Positions 1-13,200 of a DNA stretch of 64,000 bases are shown here, piece by piece; position 1 is the first letter of the stretch; the number at the start of each line of letters is the position of its first letter. The stretch is taken from contig JAKUCV010003141.1 in assembly GCA_028386065.3 (NCBI GenBank), positions 4,361 to 68,360 on the forward strand, in the 5' to 3' direction. Source of the stretch: Turnera subulata. Its lineage: Eukaryota > Streptophyta > Magnoliopsida > Malpighiales > Passifloraceae. The notes under the pieces are model-generated. The model saw only the letters and a list, made by a program, of their open reading frames with translations. It was not told the origin of the DNA and searched no databases. The translations under genes were made by a program, and so were the position numbers.

Positions 1-1752
1 TGTTTGTTGATCTGCTGGAATGTTTGTTGACTGTTGCATGATTGTTATGGTATTGTTGATGCTGTTGTAGAAACGTGTTAGCCCTGTGTATGTCGTGTTG
101 GAAATATTGTTGAACGGTTGATATTGTTGAATTGTTTGATGTGACAGTTTGGTGATATGAAATTGTTGACTGGATTGTGAAATTGGTTCTTGGTTGATGT
201 GTTGAGAATGATGTTGGATTATTGATTGTGGATATTATGATGAATTGTTAATTGTGAATAATTGGTGCTATATGTACTGTTGGTGGATATTTGGTAATAT
301 GGAATTGTATTGGGTAATTGGCAGCTATGGTTATTGTTGTTGTTGTTGCTATGATGTTGATTTGCTGGATTGAACCGCTGTATGACTGTTGTTGGTTTAT
401 TGGTTACTGTGTTGTGATTGATGTTGGACTGTGAGTAATTGATGTTATGGAACTGATGAGGGATTGGCCTGTTGTGTAACTTGAGCTAATAGGAAATTGG
501 ATAATTGTTTGACTGTTATGGATATTGTGATTGTTGACGGTAGACAGTGTTGTGATGGGATATTTGGAATAAACTATTGATTGTGGATAATTGAGAAATG
601 GAAAGTGGAAATTGGAATTGGAATTGATATGAGATGATGAAATATGTAGGAAGTAGTGGTACGACCCGATGGTTTGAAAACTAATTCTGGGATACTTGAT
701 TTGATTGGCATGTTGATGCCTGTGGTTGGGGTATACCAAATACCCAGAGGCTCGGATATGCCAAATATCCGCGGTGGCTCGGATATGCCGAATATCCGCA
801 GTGGCTCAGATATGCCGAATATCTGGTTAGTATGTTGTTGCCTGTGGTTAGGGTATACCAAATACCCAGTGGCTCGGATATGCCGAATATCCGCAGTGGC
901 TCAGATATGCCGAATATCTGGTTAGTATGTTGTTGCCTGTGGTTAGGGTATACCAAATACCCAGTGGCTCGGATATGCCGAATATCCGCGGTGGCTCGGA
1001 TATGCCGAATATCCGGTTGTTCTGATATGTGGGTTGGTTTTTGACCTAGCATCCGGAATTAATTGATAACCTGGTACGACCCTAGCTTGTCCAGTGACGG
1101 GGCCCGGAAGATAAAATTGGTAATAAGAATAATTAAGCATTCATTGGTCTTGATATAGTTGTTATGGTAATTTACTTGTGATGTGATTGGTTGAGCTTGA
1201 TATGATTTGGTGAGAGTCCTCTGTCGTGTTGTTTGCGATGATTTCCTCAGTTGTTGTTGTTGTCTGAGTTGTTATCCATTGTTATGTTGTTCGTGATAGA
1301 TTCATCTGATTTGATTGTTGTTTACCTCGAAAGTGTTATGGTTGAATATATCACTGTTTATCTTTCGTCGGTGAGCGCTTCGGACTCACCCCTCGCCTGC
1401 GGGGTTTCATCCCGTAGGATGAGATGTTGTTGTACAGGCTTGGTGCATTCCCGACAGGCTGCGGCGTTATCCCTTGGACGGGCTTGGATCCATAGATTGC
1501 ATGTGTCGCATACAGTGTTAGTGAGTTTAAGTCTTCCGCTGTGCATATTGTTATTGTTGTTGGGCCATTGGGCCAGTTTCACTACTATTGACGTTATTGA
1601 TGTCGGGCCGTAGGGCCATATTGTTGTTTATATTTTGGGCTGTTGAGCCAGGGTTATGCTTTATACACTGTATGCTAGGCCTTGTTGGGCTGGGTTGTCA
1701 CAGTTCCGGCACGTGTTTACTGTGTACGGTAAATACGGGTCGGGGCGTTTCA
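1..1752 (+). mobile_element. Gypsy LTR A, 3' part (5' end outside window)
   Basis: The stretch matches the later half of the LTRs at 43900-45150 and 50290-51569 along its length. It shares the flanks around a hairpin array, the segment at 1370-1425 (cggactcacccctcgcctgc and beyond), the motif CTTCCGCTG near 1535, and the end ...GGGTCGGGGCGTTTCA at 1752. It is therefore the 3' part of a Ty3/gypsy (Tekay-like) LTR in plus orientation. Its start lies outside the window, so I cannot say whether it is a solo LTR or the 3' LTR of a full element. No polypurine tract or coding remnant is seen inside the window. Confidence 0.85.
729..1020 (+). repeat. Hairpin minisatellite in LTR A
   Basis: Units of about 27 bp each hold a short palindrome: GGGTAT-ACCAA-ATACCC (729-745), GGATAT-GCCAA-ATATCC (754-770), GGATAT-GCCGA-ATATCC (781-797) and AGATAT-GCCGA-ATATCT (808-824). 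The series is then repeated as larger blocks to 1020. First and last stem bases change together, so pairing is kept. Conserved LTR sequence flanks the array: gtacgacccgatgg on the left, gtccagtgacggggccc on the right. Confidence 0.9.
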
Positions 1753-1779
1753 TACACATTAGCAAAAATAGTAGTAAAA

Positions 1780-2265
1780 AACTTAGCCATAATTAAATAT
1801 AAATAAAGAACTAAAAGAGTAAATTAAAATCATACATGGAAAAGACGGAATATGCAGTCTTTGAGCCAAAATAGTCTCTTTATTGTACACATATGTATGG
1901 TATTTAGATATATGCAATAGCAAAAAGAGTAAATTAAAATCATATATGGAAAAGACGGAATATGCAGTCTTACAGCCAAAACAGTCTCTTTATTGTACGC
2001 ATATGTATGGTATTTAGATATATGCAATAGCAAAAAGAAAAGTAAAAGACTTGGCCATAATTAAATAGAAAAAAAAACTAAAAGACTAAATTAAAATCAG
2101 ATGGAACAGATGGAATATTGCAGTCTTAGAGGGCAAGAATAGTTTCAGATATAGAAGTTAGCAAAAACAAAAATAAAGGACTCAGTATAATTAAATATAA
2201 GTAAAGAATTAAAAAAGTAAATTAAAATCATACCACTAGAAAAAGATGGAGTATGCATTCTTAAT
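1780..2265. repeat. Degenerate 110-bp tandem repeat
   Basis: Two near-identical 110-bp units (about 1815-1924 and 1925-2034) share agtaaattaaaatcat, gacggaatatgcagtct and atatgtatggtatttagat. Two more diverged copies of the same core follow (about 2085-2265). AT-rich, no coding potential. Confidence 0.85.
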
Positions 2266-3347
2266 CAAGTAAGAAAGAGCCCAAAATAATTTAGCAAATC
2301 GTACTTGTCTATTTCTCAGATTCTGTGGGATAATGGAAAAGAAAAACTTCATGTTTACAGTAGTAATGTGCGTGTGCCGTTGGCAATAAATTTTGCCGTA
2401 TTGACAATTACGGTTCCCACTAAAAAACGATTTCAAACGACCACATTGCCTTTGGGTAACTCTACACATTTAATTTTGGCCTACCCTTTTAAAACTTTTC
2501 GGCCCTCCTTCCTTTACATATAGCCTAGCCCCACATAAAGTAATCTGTTAAATACATAAATGATAATATTTCAATATGAGAAATTACTATTTTACCCTTG
2601 ACTTTTTGACAAAAATTTTGGGAGGTCCTTGCCCCTCCTGCCCCCTTGTATCATGCCAGAACTGAAAACTGAAACATGTATAGTTAACGCCCTCATACAT
2701 AATACCCAACAAAGCCCAGGCCCAAAGAGCCCTCCTTCAATCGTCGTGTAGCTGGCACAAGCCAGTGAGCCAACATGATCCTCCTGAGTCGACAAAACCA
2801 AAGCAGAGCAAAGTGAAAGCACACAGTTTTACAGTATTATTTACTATTTATTAGTACCTGAAACTTCACCTTTTCTTCCCTTTGAATCTTCGTCGACTTC
2901 AAAATCAATTTATCTTCCCAGGAAAGACCACCCTTCCGATTCACTCTTCCACAACTTGAGGAACTCATTTCTTACTGAGTATGCAATGAACTTTTCAATC
3001 TGCATTTTCCATCCACTTCTCTCCTTTTTTTTTTCCTTCATTTTTTCTCTCTCTTACGCCACTTTATAGAGGCAAAGAGCTCGTCAAAAAATGACTTGTG
3101 TCTTTGACTTGGAGATGCTAAAGAACCCAGATTGAACTTCTTTATTGGATCGTCTTTTCGAAACCCTTCGTTAAAAAAGGCTAATTCTTTACATTTAGAA
3201 TGGGAATTTGTTTTCCTCTCCACACTCTGTGATTCGGTGTAGATTTCAGTTAATGAATTTGGTTTCGTTTCTATGACATCTTTTGATTGTGCTTTCTTAT
3301 GACTGGGTGAATCTTACTTCAGCAGCAGAAAAGGCGGTCTACCGGAG
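2266..3347 (+). promoter_or_regulatory. Upstream region of the cytochrome b5 gene
   Basis: About 1.1 kb without a credible ORF. The last 450 bp is pyrimidine-rich, with T runs near 3025, which suits a plant promoter and 5' leader. I see no clear TATA box and cannot place the transcription start. A leader intron is possible. Confidence 0.4.
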
Positions 3348-4859
3348 ATGGTCATAGCTGTAGTGGCAGTGCTTTTGTGTGTCTTATTGGGCGGTTTTCT
3401 TTTGATTCCCAGAAGCAGAAACTCTGGTACGATTTTTCTTCTATCTTTTTCTCTTTTCTCTTCTAACCACCAAACGCGCACTTTGTATATGCTTACTTAC
3501 TTAGTGAAAGCTTGTCCAAATGCAGTTCAAGCGCAAAAGGTTCATTCTCATTCAAGTGCTAACGGGAATAAGGTAAGTGATACTTTCTGAGGACAAGTTC
3601 ATTCTTAATACCCTATTTGCTTTCTCGGGAAGATTGAGGTTAGCAGTTTCTTGTGCTACTTGTAGTGTCACCTATCACCGTCAATGCACTTGAGAACCCG
3701 GTAGCGAATGCAAGTCCTTTTGTTCTCTGGTAGAGGAATGTCAGCCCCTTTTGTAGCTACTGGCCGAGAAAATTTTAACTGAACATTGAGAATTAGTCGA
3801 TGTGTGGGATCTAGTTCAACATAGTTTTTGTCCAATTCAACTGCTGTGTTGGATCATAGGAAGGGGACCTCAAATCCAATTCTACTCTTTAGCATTCTGC
3901 TCTGAACTGTCTGGTATAACATTTTACAAGGTGAAGTCTATCTAGTTGAAGGTTTAATTTTGTAGACGAGGAGCTAAGTGTCCTTCACAGTAATGGCTAT
4001 TAAACGAAATATCAGTATTCATGCATTATTGTTGTTCATTTCAGTAGCTAGTGAACTCTCCGATTCGTGGAATAACTATATTTGTATATGCAGGCATCAT
4101 CAAAAACCTATCGTAAAGATGAAATCTCCTTGCATAACAAGAGAACCGACTGCTGGATCATTATCAAGGAAAAGGTAGAATTCTGGTCTAGTACTTCTTA
4201 TGACATTAGAACATATGATGGCAAAGCTATATTTCTCATTTGCATTTCTCATTGTGACTACAGGTCTATGATGTTACCTCATATGTAGAAGAACACCCTG
4301 GTGGTGATGCCATCCTAGCACATGCAGGGGATGATTCAACGGAAGGGTTTTTCGGGTATGTACATGTCACACAAGATGAACTCCAACATATTTAATATGG
4401 CTTTAGTTTGTCCAATAAATATTTGGAAGAGAATGTGTCACCATTGCCAAATTACTGCCTCTGTTGTTTAGCAGCAGTCATGTAACCATAATATGTGTTG
4501 TTCCTAGTTGCATGGTACAAACTGGTAAAGATTTGACATCGATGATATGCCGGGTTAACACTATCCCTCCTTCAGTGATTAATTTTATATGTGGGGCGCT
4601 TCTGCTGTTCTTTGGGTGGCAGTTACTCTATGAGACTACTCATCAAACAGCATTAGTGCACTGCATAAGCATAAACCATATGACCACATCCATCTTGTGA
4701 AATTCTTTTCTTTCTCAGTTTTAGCAGATTTGCATTGGACCAACTGCACCATATAGCCTCACCCTCTTTTCCAAATTTAATTTTCATGACAGGCCACAAC
4801 ATGCCACTAGAGTCTTTGACATGATTGAGGACTTCTACATTGGAGACCTAGAGCAATAG
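3348..4859 (+). CDS. CB5LP: Cytochrome b5-like protein (CB5LP type), five exons
   Basis: Small membrane-anchored haem protein that probably passes electrons at a cell membrane. Its partner is not known to me. Exons 3348-3426, 3526-3572, 4094-4174, 4264-4355 and 4793-4859 all have GT-AG borders and join in frame to 121 residues. Residues 1-20 form one hydrophobic N-terminal segment, whereas ordinary plant b5 proteins carry the anchor at the C terminus. This layout, and the C-terminal run ATRVFDMIEDFYIG, fit the Arabidopsis CB5LP protein as I remember it. The haem pocket motif HPGG gives the first ligand, His80; the second is probably His103 in GPQHATRV. The linker at 27-46 is low complexity. 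The next gene, on the opposite strand, is convergent. Exon borders were set by eye from homology. The domain is certain and the subfamily likely. Confidence 0.9.
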
Positions 4860-5815
4860 TTTTGGAGCCATAAGCTTTGCAGAACTGGCAGAGAAGCATA
4901 CTTAAAATGTCCTTCGATTCTATTTGGTCTATCTGCCTTTCCTGTAACATCGGTTCCATTACTGCATCACCACATTGTATTTCCTTTAATGAGAGACGGC
5001 AGTTTTAAAAGCGCTTGTGCGGAGCCGTAAAGCAGTTGCAATGATATTCTTCCAAGTGCTATTCTATTCATTTCTTCAAGTTGCTCAAGTAGGGACTTAG
5101 GCCCATGGCAAACAAAGAACGTAGTGTGGGCAGTGTTGTTAATATTGAGGCAGAACGCCGAGCCTTTTAAAGCATTTGCTGTGCCAGCTTGCTAGATGAA
5201 AGGAAAATATCTATGTAAGGCAGCTGATTAGCCACTTGTTATATGTCCTTCAGGGGCTCTAATCTTTCTTACCAACTCCAGTGGACCTTGTGAAGAAAAA
5301 TCTTGAAAAAATTGGTTAATCCCGTCTCATTTCATTGTCTCAGGGTCTCATTTGATCACTAAAAGCATTGCATCTTCCTACTTTTGCTCTTAAAGTTTGC
5401 ACTGATACTTGCAGCAGCTATAATCCAGAACGGAAAACAATTTGAGCATTGCGTGGATATCTTGGGCAGCGGAGAAGATAAAAGCCATCTCAAGCAACAA
5501 TGAGAATGTGATATTTGTTGATATTGGCAACACTACCGTTTCACATTTAATTTTTGACAAATAGATTACATAACTCGGAACAGATTACAAAATCTACCCA
5601 GCTAGGGTGGTCGGAATGGAAGAATCGAATGGATTGAATGGGGATTAAAAAATGGATCTAAAATTCCTAAACTAAAATCAATCAATAATGGACTAAACAA
5701 CCTATCCAAGAGTAACATGTAATCAACCAAATTTTTGCTTGCCAAACCTTTAACTGCACACTGAACCCTAAAGAGGTGAGCAAAGTAATCACAGTATCCT
5801 CTCTGTTGAACATTT
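4860..5815. other. Region between two convergent genes
   Basis: Holds the 3' untranslated regions of the cytochrome b5 gene (+) and the ceramide glucosyltransferase gene (-). No ORF, repeat or RNA gene is recognisable. Confidence 0.5.
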
Positions 5816-8800
5816 CTAGCCATCAAACTTCTTAGGCCGTCGCCATTGTTCCAGACTTCTCACTAGAGCACCAATAAATGAAACTTTGGGTGGAACTCCC
5901 TTCTTCCCCAAATGTTTTCCCCCCAAATCTGTATAAATTGGGCCCATGTCCTTGCTTCGATCAATCTGCGTAGATAACCAGCAAAAATACTGATGAAAGC
6001 GTGTATTTAAAGCCAGTTTAAGTCATTACTGAATTTCTACATATCATCTACACTAATCTAAAAAAAAAAATCAAGCTGGCCTCAGGGACTTCAGTGAAAG
6101 AAAAGACCCTGAAAGGGGTTCCTCAAATGCAGAGACTATTACATCAAAGCTGCTTCAATATGGAGTACAAAGCAGAATAACATTTATGTCAGGAGTTCTA
6201 TCCAGACACAAATATAAAATAATGCTTTCTAAATTTGCAAAAGGCCTTGATTGTCGTACCTTGCTAATCTTGCCATCCCTCAAGTGGTATCTTATACCAG
6301 ACCAGTTGATAGACTGAGAAAAGTGGGAACGGAATGCAGAAATGGGATATAAGAAATTGTCCACCAGCATTGCAATAAATACCTGTTTCATTGCAAACCA
6401 TGACCTATTAGCGTCACACTATCTCATGATATCAGTAAATCCTAGTGCCTAACCAAATGGTGTCCACATGTTTATTTCAAATTTGGACCTTTTAGCATCC
6501 CGGCACTTGGCAAATTTTAAAAGAAAATTATGCATTAAAATTTCAGCATCTGAGAACACCAACAACCACGACTAAGAATCGAAAAGCACTACCTAGAGAA
6601 AGAAACCCAGTTACATATACATTCAAATCAAGGAGCTCCATAGAAGAGCCGTAAAAGAGGAAAACCACTAAAATAATGACTTTCTGATTGGACAAACAAC
6701 CAACCCTGCCACTTAGTGGATGTAGGATAGAAACCAATTAAGATTCTAAAGTAAAATGAATGGCCTGCACAATGTCCAACATGTAAAAGCACTTACAAGG
6801 ACCCAGTTATAGGTAGCAAGTGAGAGCGGTGGTGCCTCGGGGGATAGAATGTTGCATAAATGAACTTCGACCCTCGTCAAGTTCCACATCGAGAGAAGTT
6901 CGGTAAAGGTGCATACTGCCAGGCCGGTGACCAGTAACAAACCTGGAAAGAATTAAATTGATTAGGGTTATAGCAGATAAAACAATGAAACTTCCAATGT
7001 CGCTACTAGCTTTACCTCAGCTTTTTATTCCAAAATCTAGGAAGTTATATTATGCTTAACATATTAAGACATACATGTTTAAGTGAAAGGAAAAGGAAAT
7101 GACTTGATTCTACATGCATCAGTTATTATTTTCCGAAAGACTTCTTATATATAAGCAATGAAGAAAAAAAACACAATATCATACCCCAAGGATGCGATTG
7201 TAAATCAAGAAAAGGAGCTGTACATGAGTAAGCGTACAGCTAAAGGTGGCTTCAAAATTAAAACCACCCACCATCTTTGAAAAATTTCTCTTTTTCTGAA
7301 GCCAGACAGATTTGATGGAACACAAGTTTAAGACATAGAAAGCACATGGGATATATGTTCATGTATCCTAGGGGAGAATTCGAATCCCTCTTTTCATATT
7401 TGAAGGACTCCCACTGAACACAACAAACTTACCAAAAGGGTAAAGTAGTGTTCTTACCATTTGAAACGAAGGTCGTTTCATCACTTGCATAACCACGGAT
7501 ATAGATTCTCAAAGCTGCTGCAACATGAACCATAGCCATGAAATATGGCGCCACAAATCCCCATGATAAATAGCAGTGGGAAGAAAAGAGCGCACGGTTC
7601 ATCATCCAATTAACTTTTGATATGTATGATTCCAACACAAATGTTTGCTTCCTCAAGTAATTCCAATACCTGGGCAATAAATAAAAGTTCAATGTAATGA
7701 AGCACTACATTGAAGCCTAACCAAGAATGAATGTCACAAACCTTGAAAAATTCAGATCGCTCGCAAGCGGATGAGGAAAAACAGCAACAGGAGGCGATGT
7801 TATAAGCCTCTTATGAGCCCCTATAGAAAGATCAAAAGGTCAACATTCAAAAAGAGTTTATATGATAGTTAAGATCAAGACATGCTAAGAGTGAGAAGGT
7901 TGCTTCTAATCCCACAACAATAACCTTCACACAAATTACAGAGACATAATTACCAGCTAGAGCAGCAAGAGTCATATCGTCAGAGTATCCACCATCTCGA
8001 AGGCCTGAGACCACACCATACCGATCATACCTAAAATCATCAGCGTGCATCTGGAAAGGAAAAAAAAAAGGTAAAACAATTTAAGAACATAAATGGATTT
8101 TGGGTCCAGGAGTATTAGGAGAGTAGTAGTGGCACTTACCATCATGCACCCTCCCCACAAAAAGAATGTTTTCCCGCCCGTGGCAAAGCCCATCGAACAA
8201 GGCTGTTAAAAAGAACATTGAACATGTTTGAGTTTAGAGACAATAAGAATATACAATGCAAAAGCTAGTCTAACATATAATGCTAGGCTAGTAATCACAA
8301 GTGAAAACAACAAGAGTAAACAAAACCAGAGTTCTACACCCACAGTTCAAAAATTTTTGTAAGAAAATTATGTCAACTTGGCTATCAACTAAGCTTCATC
8401 CAGTTCGTCCATAATATCTTCCAAACAAATCAAAGAAAATGTTTAAATAACAACAGTAAAGAAAGATAAATATGCAATCCCTGCTCTAACCAATAAATCT
8501 TATCACTTGCACAATTATCATAAATTAAAGCAACAAGGAGTTCCTTGTGGAGTTGTCAGAAATAAAAGATGTTCATGGTTTTGAAATTTCACTAAGAGAA
8601 CTGATGGTTCAGTTTGTTTACTTTCTTCATTTTCTCCTATTTTGGAGCTCAATGTATATTCTTGACAGTGGAACTGATGGGGTTCATAGCATTATAGCAA
8701 CAGTTATCAATCATTTGTTCCCTTATTCAAGTACGACAAAAGTTCAATCTAGCAAAAGATTCATCAATTGGAAGATACACAAGCAAAAAGTAATCTTTAC

Positions 8801-11800
8801 CATGTGATACTCATAAATACAGTAACTTCCTAGACTCCCAGAAGGTAGATCAAGAGGGTACCCAGTTTGAATAAATATCTGAAAGCAATAGAAATGTCAA
8901 TTGTAAGACAAATTAGTGCCACAGGAAACAACATGTGAAGCAATTGCAGGTTGCCTTACCTCTGGAGTTTTTTCCATTTCAGCAGTGAGTGCTCCAATTG
9001 AGCCGGGGTGCAGCCTAACATCATCATCCAAAAATAAAACGTACTTGGTGTCCTTGTGCATTTTCTCCACTCCAACCTTAACAAGGCAACAGAATGAAAA
9101 TGAAAATGTTAAACAAAGACAAGAAGATAGAACAAAGAAGACACCATAGGCACAAGTATAGAGTGGCTAAGCCATTATGAGAACTTTTGCACTATGCTAC
9201 TTTTATGATAGCAATCACTGTAGAAACTTTGTCAAAAACCAATGTCAATTAATCTAGTCCAAGGGTAAAATGCTACTTGAGAAGATCTAGGAAATTTTCT
9301 CAGTCCTTTAGATAAAATTAGCATGCCACGTTTCACACCATACAGGAGAAGTGTGAAGAAGGGTGATAGTGGCATTCTTTTATAAACAAAAAAGAAAAAT
9401 CTGATAGTAATTAAACAGTAAAGCTTGGACAAAACCAAAAGTGACTTCAAACAAAAAATAAATAGTGAAGGGAGAATTGAGATACTTGTACATACCAATT
9501 GATTGTGAATTTTCTGACTACACGTTGTTGACAAACCAGCTATAACAATTTTGCAATCAATAGAATCCTGCTCAAGCAAGTAATATTTTCCAATCAGATA
9601 AATGCCCTCAAAAACCAACAACATTTTAAGAAGTTTAAAATTCTTTCCTTGATATTACTGAAACAAAATATTCAAAAAACTGCATTTCCATGGATAAGCA
9701 TTCATTGCTGAGGCTTCATCCAAATTGTTTATCTAAATAGGAAATTAAGTATAAAAGTTTCGTAAAACTTTTCTCAAAACTACCAGACAGAAAAAGAGGT
9801 ACAGGAAGATAACGCATTCAGTACAGTGAACGCAAACATGATACATGGTGCCCCATCCAGATGACAAAGTCAAGATGGAAAGAAAATGACTCAGAAGGTA
9901 TATCAAACATTAGTGTCAAATCATACTATGCAGGATATATTGCCAATTTCTTCAACTAGTAAAACCAGCAGATTCACCAAATTCAGAGGTTAAAATAATA
10001 CCTTCAAGTCCGAAATTAAACTAGATACAGCATGGTAAGCTGGATCTTCTGTACTTTCCACCACAAACAGGAATTCTAAAGGACCTCCATAAAGCGATGT
10101 AACCTGAATCACAGATGATGGCAGTTTAAAGTCTATTCTTCCAATCAGATAGGAGGCAGAAATTCAATAAAAAGAAGTTTAAAGATATTTAAACAACCAA
10201 AAAAAAAGGATATCTTGCAAGCATTGCCAGTAAGCGCAAGTATCAGATCACAGGTGCAAATGAAACCTATTTCAGAGAAGCAGGACTCTAGAGTTCAGAT
10301 TTTTCTGGGAAAAATATAAGCCCTTTCAATATTATCAGGAAATGAGTGAAATACAAAATGAAGATAGCATAAAAATGGATCACAAAACTTGACTTACCCT
10401 AAACAAAGAAGTGGAAATAAATATAACATGAAGAACAACCTCAGAACATCAAACTTAACCAACTTCTTCATTTAGTGATGTGAAGAACAGGACAATGAAA
10501 AGGAAAATGCAGCTTAGAATTATAAACTTACCTGACTTCTCCAGTTATGTAGGTTGTGTTCCCCAAACCCCTTTAAAGGCATAACCACAGAGACTCTGGG
10601 CAGATTGACCTGATTATCATGCTCAAGTTGATTTATATCATGATAAAGAAAAGCAAAGCTGTTCCCAGCTCTCATACTATCCTTCATTTGTTTGATTTCT
10701 CTATTCCTGGGCACAAGAAGAAATCCTGATGTCATATCCAAAATATGAACAAGTAATACGCAAAACAATAAACAAGGATGAGGGGGGAAAATGGACCATT
10801 GACAAGCTATAACGTTATGATAAAGAAGGATGTGAGAGAAATATTGATCAATGAATAACTCATTTACAAATTATGCAAAAAACAGCACATAAAGATAAGG
10901 GACAAATGTGGATCATTTCCAGCGTATCGATACCTGACGAAAGCAGCACAAGCCCACCCTAGAGCAAGAGTTAAGCAGATAAAACATCCCTACAGCATGA
11001 TTGAGAAAGAACTCAAAGTTACAACAACACCAATCCTGCTAAATCATCCAAGAACCCTGGGAAGGAGAATGGAAAGCAAGGACAAAAAACACAACCAACA
11101 GATAATAAAAGACACATAAAAATGCCACCCAAAAATAAATCCTGCCAACGTAAAACGAAAGCAACTTTTTCAATTAGGGGCCGATTAATCACCTTAAGGA
11201 AATATTTAAATCAAAAGCCACGGCATTAAACTGGAAACTTCCATAGTAATTGCATGTGCAATATGCAATCACAGAAACCAAGGCAGCCAAACAACAAAAC
11301 AGTTCCGCAACTTCCACTTCTATCTCATAAAAACACAAAAGCATCCCCGTTTTGTTACTGGAAAATTGTTCTTAGTTTATCTATTAAAACTTTTAAATGC
11401 CATTGACCAAAGAAGGAGCAGTTAGAAAGTCAAAGTCTGTCATCAATAGTCGTCAGCAACAGGAACTCCAAGCAAAAGGGAACTCAAAGGAAAGCTGATA
11501 TATGCTTTGCTTTCAGTTAGTAGCTTGACAGCAACAGAAAATCCAACAAAACAGAGAAAGTTGCATATCCAAAAACAGAGTCACTTTATTAAGGTGTGAG
11601 CCACCGAAAACAAAAGGTAAACCAGAAAGTGATGGAGGTGACAATTTCTGTGTGTGACAAAACTCATATCCCTTAACCAACAGCATTCATGTCACCGTCA
11701 CATCCACAAACATAGAAACATATTGCACTTTGGAATTCCTGAGTGACACCGAATTATTGAAAATAAGCAACCGAGATCCATAAAAAATTAATTACACAAA

Positions 11801-12005
11801 CAAGTCCGATAATTATCTACAATAACTTTTTTTTTTTTAAAAAAAAAAGGCGTATAAACCAATGAAAAAAAAGAAACAACAGGAGTCAGCTGGTAGAGAG
11901 TGGGATCTGGAGGGAGAGAATTGGAACCTGGATCTGAATAAAGACGGCGAGAGGGCTGCAAAAGGCTCTGCTGAGAGAGAAGAGTAGCCAATCCAAGCAC
12001 TCCAT
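5816..12005 (-). CDS. GCS: Ceramide glucosyltransferase (glucosylceramide synthase, GT21), 14 exons
   Basis: Transfers glucose from UDP-glucose to ceramide, the first step to glucosylceramide, at the ER/Golgi membrane. Exons in coding order: 12005-11928, 10989-10934, 10706-10532, 10103-10002, 9567-9496, 9076-8960, 8878-8801, 8202-8140, 8050-7954, 7820-7742, 7669-7458, 6942-6797, 6382-6260, 5965-5816. Every border is GT-AG and the frame is open for 515 residues, close to the Arabidopsis length. GT21 features: VVESTED (first acidic motif), LDDDVRL with D178-D180, SDDMTLAA with D271-D272, and RYWNYLRKQ from R306, which may fill the role of the (Q/R)xxRW motif. There is one N-terminal membrane segment (about 10-44) and several near 330-440; the C terminus is basic (WRRPKKFDG). 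Arabidopsis AT2G19880 is the likely orthologue, and its neighbour AT2G19870 is, as I recall, the SpoU methyltransferase also found next door here. The first exon is the least certain. Confidence 0.95.
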
Positions 12006-13200
12006 TGCCCACATTTGCTCCTCCTCTCTCTCTCTCTATCTCTCCCTCTCTGCTTCTCGCTCTCTCTTTCTCTCTCGCGATTTGTCTGTGTTTGAACACA
12101 AACTACAACCAAAAAAAGAGAAATACAAATTTCAGGTACAAAAACCTTTCCTAATATTTTATAACCGCATTAGATCGCGGTGAACGTGAAAAAAATAAAA
12201 ATAACAAGAGAAAACGAGAGAACATTACCAAGACAGAGAGATAGAGATAGAGGGAGAAACACAAGGAGCGACAAAGGGAAAGAAAATAGAAGAGGGAGTG
12301 TGTACGTATGTATGTGTTGGAGGCAAAATTAGAAGGAAGAAGAAGAAGAGAAAGGAAAGAGAGGGGCCAAAGAGTGAGAGAATGGCATGATTTAATTTTA
12401 TTATTATTATAATAATAATAATAATCTGGAGATTGGCCGCTTTTTTGCTCTATCTGGTACTAGTTAGTGACATGGAATAATATAAATGCCCCCTCTCCCC
12501 CAATGTAAGCCTGCCTGCCTGCCTGCCTGCCTGCGTGTATGTGTGTGTTTTTTTGCTGGTGTGTGTGTGTTTTTTTGCTGGTGGTTTGGGCGTTTTCTAG
12601 GGTAAAAAGGCAGCGAGGCAGCAGCAGCAGCGGCGGGAGAGAAAGAAACAGCGGGGAGAGGGAGAGACCGTTAGATACGGATGGTAAATTATCATCATCA
12701 TCTATCTAAATCTATCTATTTATCTAATCTGTATTTCTATCTACAAGTCAATGACAACGCAGACTGCTGCTGTTGTTGTAGAGAGGAGAAGAAAGAAAGA
12801 AAATGAATGAGAAAACCGGAAATTTTTTCTAGGGAGAGTGACGCCGCGTGATGATGATGTTGGCGTCAGCTGGCACGGCACGTGTGTGTTTTTCTTTTGT
12901 TATTATACTTTCTTTTTCTTCTCTTTTTTTAGGTATTTTTATTTTTTATACGGGGGGAGGGAAGAGGCGGAAAAAAAAAGGGAGATGCTGATTTGTGATT
13001 CGAATCTTTCCTAATCCGCTGTCGCTTTTGTCAACGTGTCATCGTTTGTTCTCTGTATTCGCTCTGTTTGTTACTACTATACTATTGGTTGCGTATTTCC
13101 ACTGTATTGGAGAGGAGCTGTCCGGGTCTGTTTTTGGTGTGGTGGGCCTTTGGCTATTTATGCTCCAGTAACTGTCAAACGTTGCAGGTCACGAAATTAA
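12006..13200 (-). promoter_or_regulatory. Leader and promoter region of the glucosyltransferase gene
   Basis: Read on the minus strand. Directly upstream of the ATG lie a GA/CT-rich leader (12025-12080 and 12230-12370), an ATT/AAT run (12398-12424), a CTGC run, and G/T-rich stretches. GA-rich leaders are common in plant housekeeping genes. No certain TATA box was found. ORFs here are low-complexity artefacts. Confidence 0.45.
12509..12534. repeat. (CCTG)n microsatellite
   Basis: About six tandem gcct/ctgc units, followed at 12541-12585 by a tandem copy of a gtgtgtgtttttttgctgg unit. Confidence 0.9.

Noticed and set aside
2592..2822. Minus-strand 76-codon ORF near the cytochrome b5 gene
   Set aside because: No recognisable domain, no leader or poly(A) context; chance ORF in promoter sequence.
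8547..8807. Plus-strand 86-codon ORF
   Set aside because: Lies in an intron of the glucosyltransferase gene and overlaps an exon on the other strand. No homology.
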